NCBI GenBank assembly: GCA_947630355.1 | Contig: CANRHJ010000004.1 | Coordinates: forward strand, 1 to 24,574 | DNA from: Candidatus Gastranaerophilales bacterium | GTDB lineage: Bacteria > Cyanobacteriota > Vampirovibrionia > Gastranaerophilales > Gastranaerophilaceae | DNA: 24,574 bases | Direction of reading: 5' to 3' | Part shown: piece after piece, positions 22,954 to 24,574 of the stretch | Layout of the letters: each line of letters opens with the position of its first letter | Numbering within the stretch: the first letter of the stretch is position 1 | Program-made: the position numbers and the translations under genes | The notes under the pieces: generated by a model | Databases searched by the model: none | Seen by the model: the letters and a program-made list of their open reading frames with translations, nothing else | What the model was told of the DNA's origin: nothing

Positions 22954-23907
22954 CTATCTGTTTATTCCCGCATTATTTAGTATTTCAAGTACAAGTTCAT
23001 CATATTCAATACCGCTTGCCTTTGCTTGTGCCGGTAAATCACTTATATCCGTCATGCCCGGACTCGTATTTATTTCAAGTAAATATGGAATATTATCTTT
23101 AATCATAAAATCTATTCTTGATACTCCCCTGCATCCGGCGCCTTTAAAAGCTTCTACTGCCGTTTGTTTTACTTCTTTTGTTAACTCTTCGCTTATATTG
23201 GCAGGCAATATAAACTCTGACATTCCTTTTGTGTACTTAGCTTCAAAATCATACCATTCCGTTTTCGGTCTTATTTCCAATATTTCCGTTGCAAAAGGTT
23301 TATTTTCGTTTTCCAAAACTCCTACTGTTACAAAAAAACCGTCTATAAATTCTTCTGCCAATACATCATCATTGTATTGTGTCGCTTTATTGTATGCTTC
23401 TTCCAATTCATCAGGTGTGTTTACTTTACTCATACCGAAGCTTGAGCCTTCACTCACCGGCTTTATGAACAACGGATATTTTAAATCTTTTGTTTTTTCA
23501 TATATATTTTCACCTTTTTGTATAAAAGCCGATTTTGCTGTCTTTATTTTTTTGTTTGATGATAATACTCTTTTGGTATACTCTTTATTCATTGTTATTG
23601 CGCTGCTCATTACACCGCAGCCTGTATAATCAATTTTTAATACTTCTAAAATCCCTTGTATACAGCCATCCTCGCCATATTTCCCGTGCAGAGCATTATA
23701 TGCCGCATCAGGTTTTTTTTCTTTTAATTTTGATGCTATATTTTCATCAACTTCTATTATCTCGGCATTCTTATAGCCTAAACGCTTTAATGCTTCGTAT
23801 ACATTCTTGCCTGATCTTAGTGATACTTCTCTCTCACTTGATAATCCGCCGCACAATACTGCTATTTTGGCTTCACTGTCATATTTTCTTTTGTTATTTT
23901 TTCCCAT
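22954..23907 (-). CDS. ddl: D-alanine--D-alanine ligase
   Basis: Ddl joins two D-alanines with ATP for the peptidoglycan stem peptide. The 317-residue ATP-grasp protein shows SSEREVSL (23-30) with the catalytic-type Glu25, HGKYGEDGCIQG (74-85), FIKPVSEGSSFG (147-158), WYDFEAKY (218-225) and EINTSPGMT (278-286). Y225 matches the tyrosine (Tyr216 of E. coli DdlB) that marks D-Ala-D-Ala rather than D-Ala-D-lactate ligases. The start ATG 23907 lies inside the 3' end of murB (46-base overlap). The gene directly abuts ftsQ. Confidence 0.96.
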   Translation of the reverse strand: MGKNNKRKYDSEAKIAVLCGGLSSEREVSLRSGKNVYEALKRLGYKNAEIIEVDENIASKLKEKKPDAAYNALHGKYGEDGCIQGILEVLKIDYTGCGVMSSAITMNKEYTKRVLSSNKKIKTAKSAFIQKGENIYEKTKDLKYPLFIKPVSEGSSFGMSKVNTPDELEEAYNKATQYNDDVLAEEFIDGFFVTVGVLENENKPFATEILEIRPKTEWYDFEAKYTKGMSEFILPANISEELTKEVKQTAVEAFKGAGCRGVSRIDFMIKDNIPYLLEINTSPGMTDISDLPAQAKASGIEYDELVLEILNNAGINR

Positions 23908-24574
23908 AATTCAGCTTCTTCCGTATTATTATTTCCTATATATATTATTTCCGGTTCTAACTCTATTGTATATTTTTCTTTTACTTTTGAATACATTTTA
24001 TACATTAAATCTATTACATCTTTTGAATTTGCGTTATTTTTGTTTACTATAAAGTTTGCATGTTTATCATACACACAAGCCCCGCCGATTGCTGCTCCTT
24101 TTAATTCACACATATCCAGCAGTCTGCCTGCGGAATCATTTGGCGGATTTTTAAATATGCTTCCGGCATTCCCATACGTTAGTGAAGGTTGATGATTTTT
24201 GCGGTACTCAATATTTCTGCGCATTATCTCATTTATCTCTTCTTTATCACCTTGCTTTAATTCAAATTCCGCTTTTAAAACAATATATTTATTACCTATT
24301 TTTGATTTTCTGTATCCGAATTCCATCTGTGAATTTGTTAAAACTTCAATTTTGTTTTCTTCCCGGTTGTATACTTCTGCTGATGTTAAAACATCTGATA
24401 TTTGCTGATTATGTGCGGATGCGTTCATTCTGACCATTCCTCCTATGCTTCCGGGAAATCCTATTAAAAACTCAAATCCGCTCAAAGAATTTTCCTGGCA
24501 TACTTTTGATATCAACGGTCCTTTTACACCGCACTGAGCTGTTATTTTGCAGCCTTTTATCTCATATTTATTTA
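23862..24574 (-). CDS. murB: UDP-N-acetylenolpyruvoylglucosamine reductase, 5' end outside window
   Basis: MurB reduces the enolpyruvyl group to give UDP-N-acetylmuramic acid, using FAD and NADPH. The frame is open from the window edge, so the N-terminal FAD-binding part is missing. Visible are GFEFLIGFPGSIGGMVRMNA (FAD/substrate domain), YGNAGSIFKNPP with the proton-donor serine, HANFIVN and the C-terminal LEPEIIYIG with the catalytic-type glutamate. The short form of the last domain suggests type II MurB. It precedes ddl and ftsQ as in the dcw cluster of many bacteria. Confidence 0.94.
   Translation of the reverse strand, partial: NKYEIKGCKITAQCGVKGPLISKVCQENSLSGFEFLIGFPGSIGGMVRMNASAHNQQISDVLTSAEVYNREENKIEVLTNSQMEFGYRKSKIGNKYIVLKAEFELKQGDKEEINEIMRRNIEYRKNHQPSLTYGNAGSIFKNPPNDSAGRLLDMCELKGAAIGGACVYDKHANFIVNKNNANSKDVIDLMYKMYSKVKEKYTIELEPEIIYIGNNNTEEAELWEKITKENMTVKPK

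Noticed and set aside
22874..23629. 251-residue plus-strand frame opposite ddl and ftsQ
   Set aside because: It is antisense to two well-supported genes, has no ribosome site or family motif, and its serine/leucine-rich composition is that of a reverse-strand shadow.
1..24574. CRISPR arrays, insertion sequences, tRNA or rRNA genes
   Set aside because: No spaced direct repeats, transposase frames with terminal repeats, cloverleaf structures or rRNA segments were seen on either strand.

Overview
This is a low-G+C bacterial chromosome segment, densely packed and using the standard code (TGA acts as stop). My best guess is an uncultured gut member of the Vampirovibrionia/Gastranaerophilales ('Melainabacteria', Cyanobacteriota). 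Three things suggest this: the cyanobacterial-looking SecY, the MEP-pathway gene ispD, and a 446-residue protein of a type I recall from that lineage. This is inference from memory of families; no database search was made.

Layout. (1) 1-1915, minus: a WecG/TagA-type glycosyltransferase (cut by the window edge) follows pgi. (2) 2115-5455, plus: thiL, ispD and a UshA-like 5'-nucleotidase. (3) 5474-9438, plus: a good sigma70-type promoter drives a five-gene run (Gfo/Idh/MocA oxidoreductase, CDP-alcohol phosphatidyltransferase, trmL, nnrD, TPR protein). This run converges on (4) 9439-9704, minus, a large-type SRP RNA gene with its own promoter. (5) 9768-10559, plus: a Bax-inhibitor-1/YccA membrane protein ending at a bidirectional terminator. 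(6) 14603-10602, minus: the most unusual block, three tandem paralogous radical SAM proteins plus a VanH-like D-2-hydroxyacid dehydrogenase, with an extended -10 promoter in front and a terminator behind. (7) 16043-14609, minus: a 24-codon ORF with a strong ribosome binding site, then the lineage-type membrane protein, preceded by a G+C-rich islet. (8) 17229-16259: rplI and a DUF1858 redox protein, each followed by a hairpin terminator. (9) 19379-17414, minus: adk-map-bifunctional nuclease. (10) 21933-19409, minus: rpsE-rpmD-rplO-secY, an isolated piece of the spc ribosomal operon in which rplO is broken by an apparent 26-nt deletion. (11) 24574-22102, minus: murB (partial)-ddl-ftsQ, a piece of the dcw cell-wall/division cluster.

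Most of the window is housekeeping: peptidoglycan and division, ribosome and secretion, isoprenoid and thiamine synthesis, and metabolite repair. The accessory candidate is the radical SAM/dehydrogenase operon. The anomalies most worth checking are the rplO lesion, the split spc operon with a hairpin in front of rpsE, the Alu-domain SRP RNA, and the short ORFs at 15969-16043 and 17269-17442.
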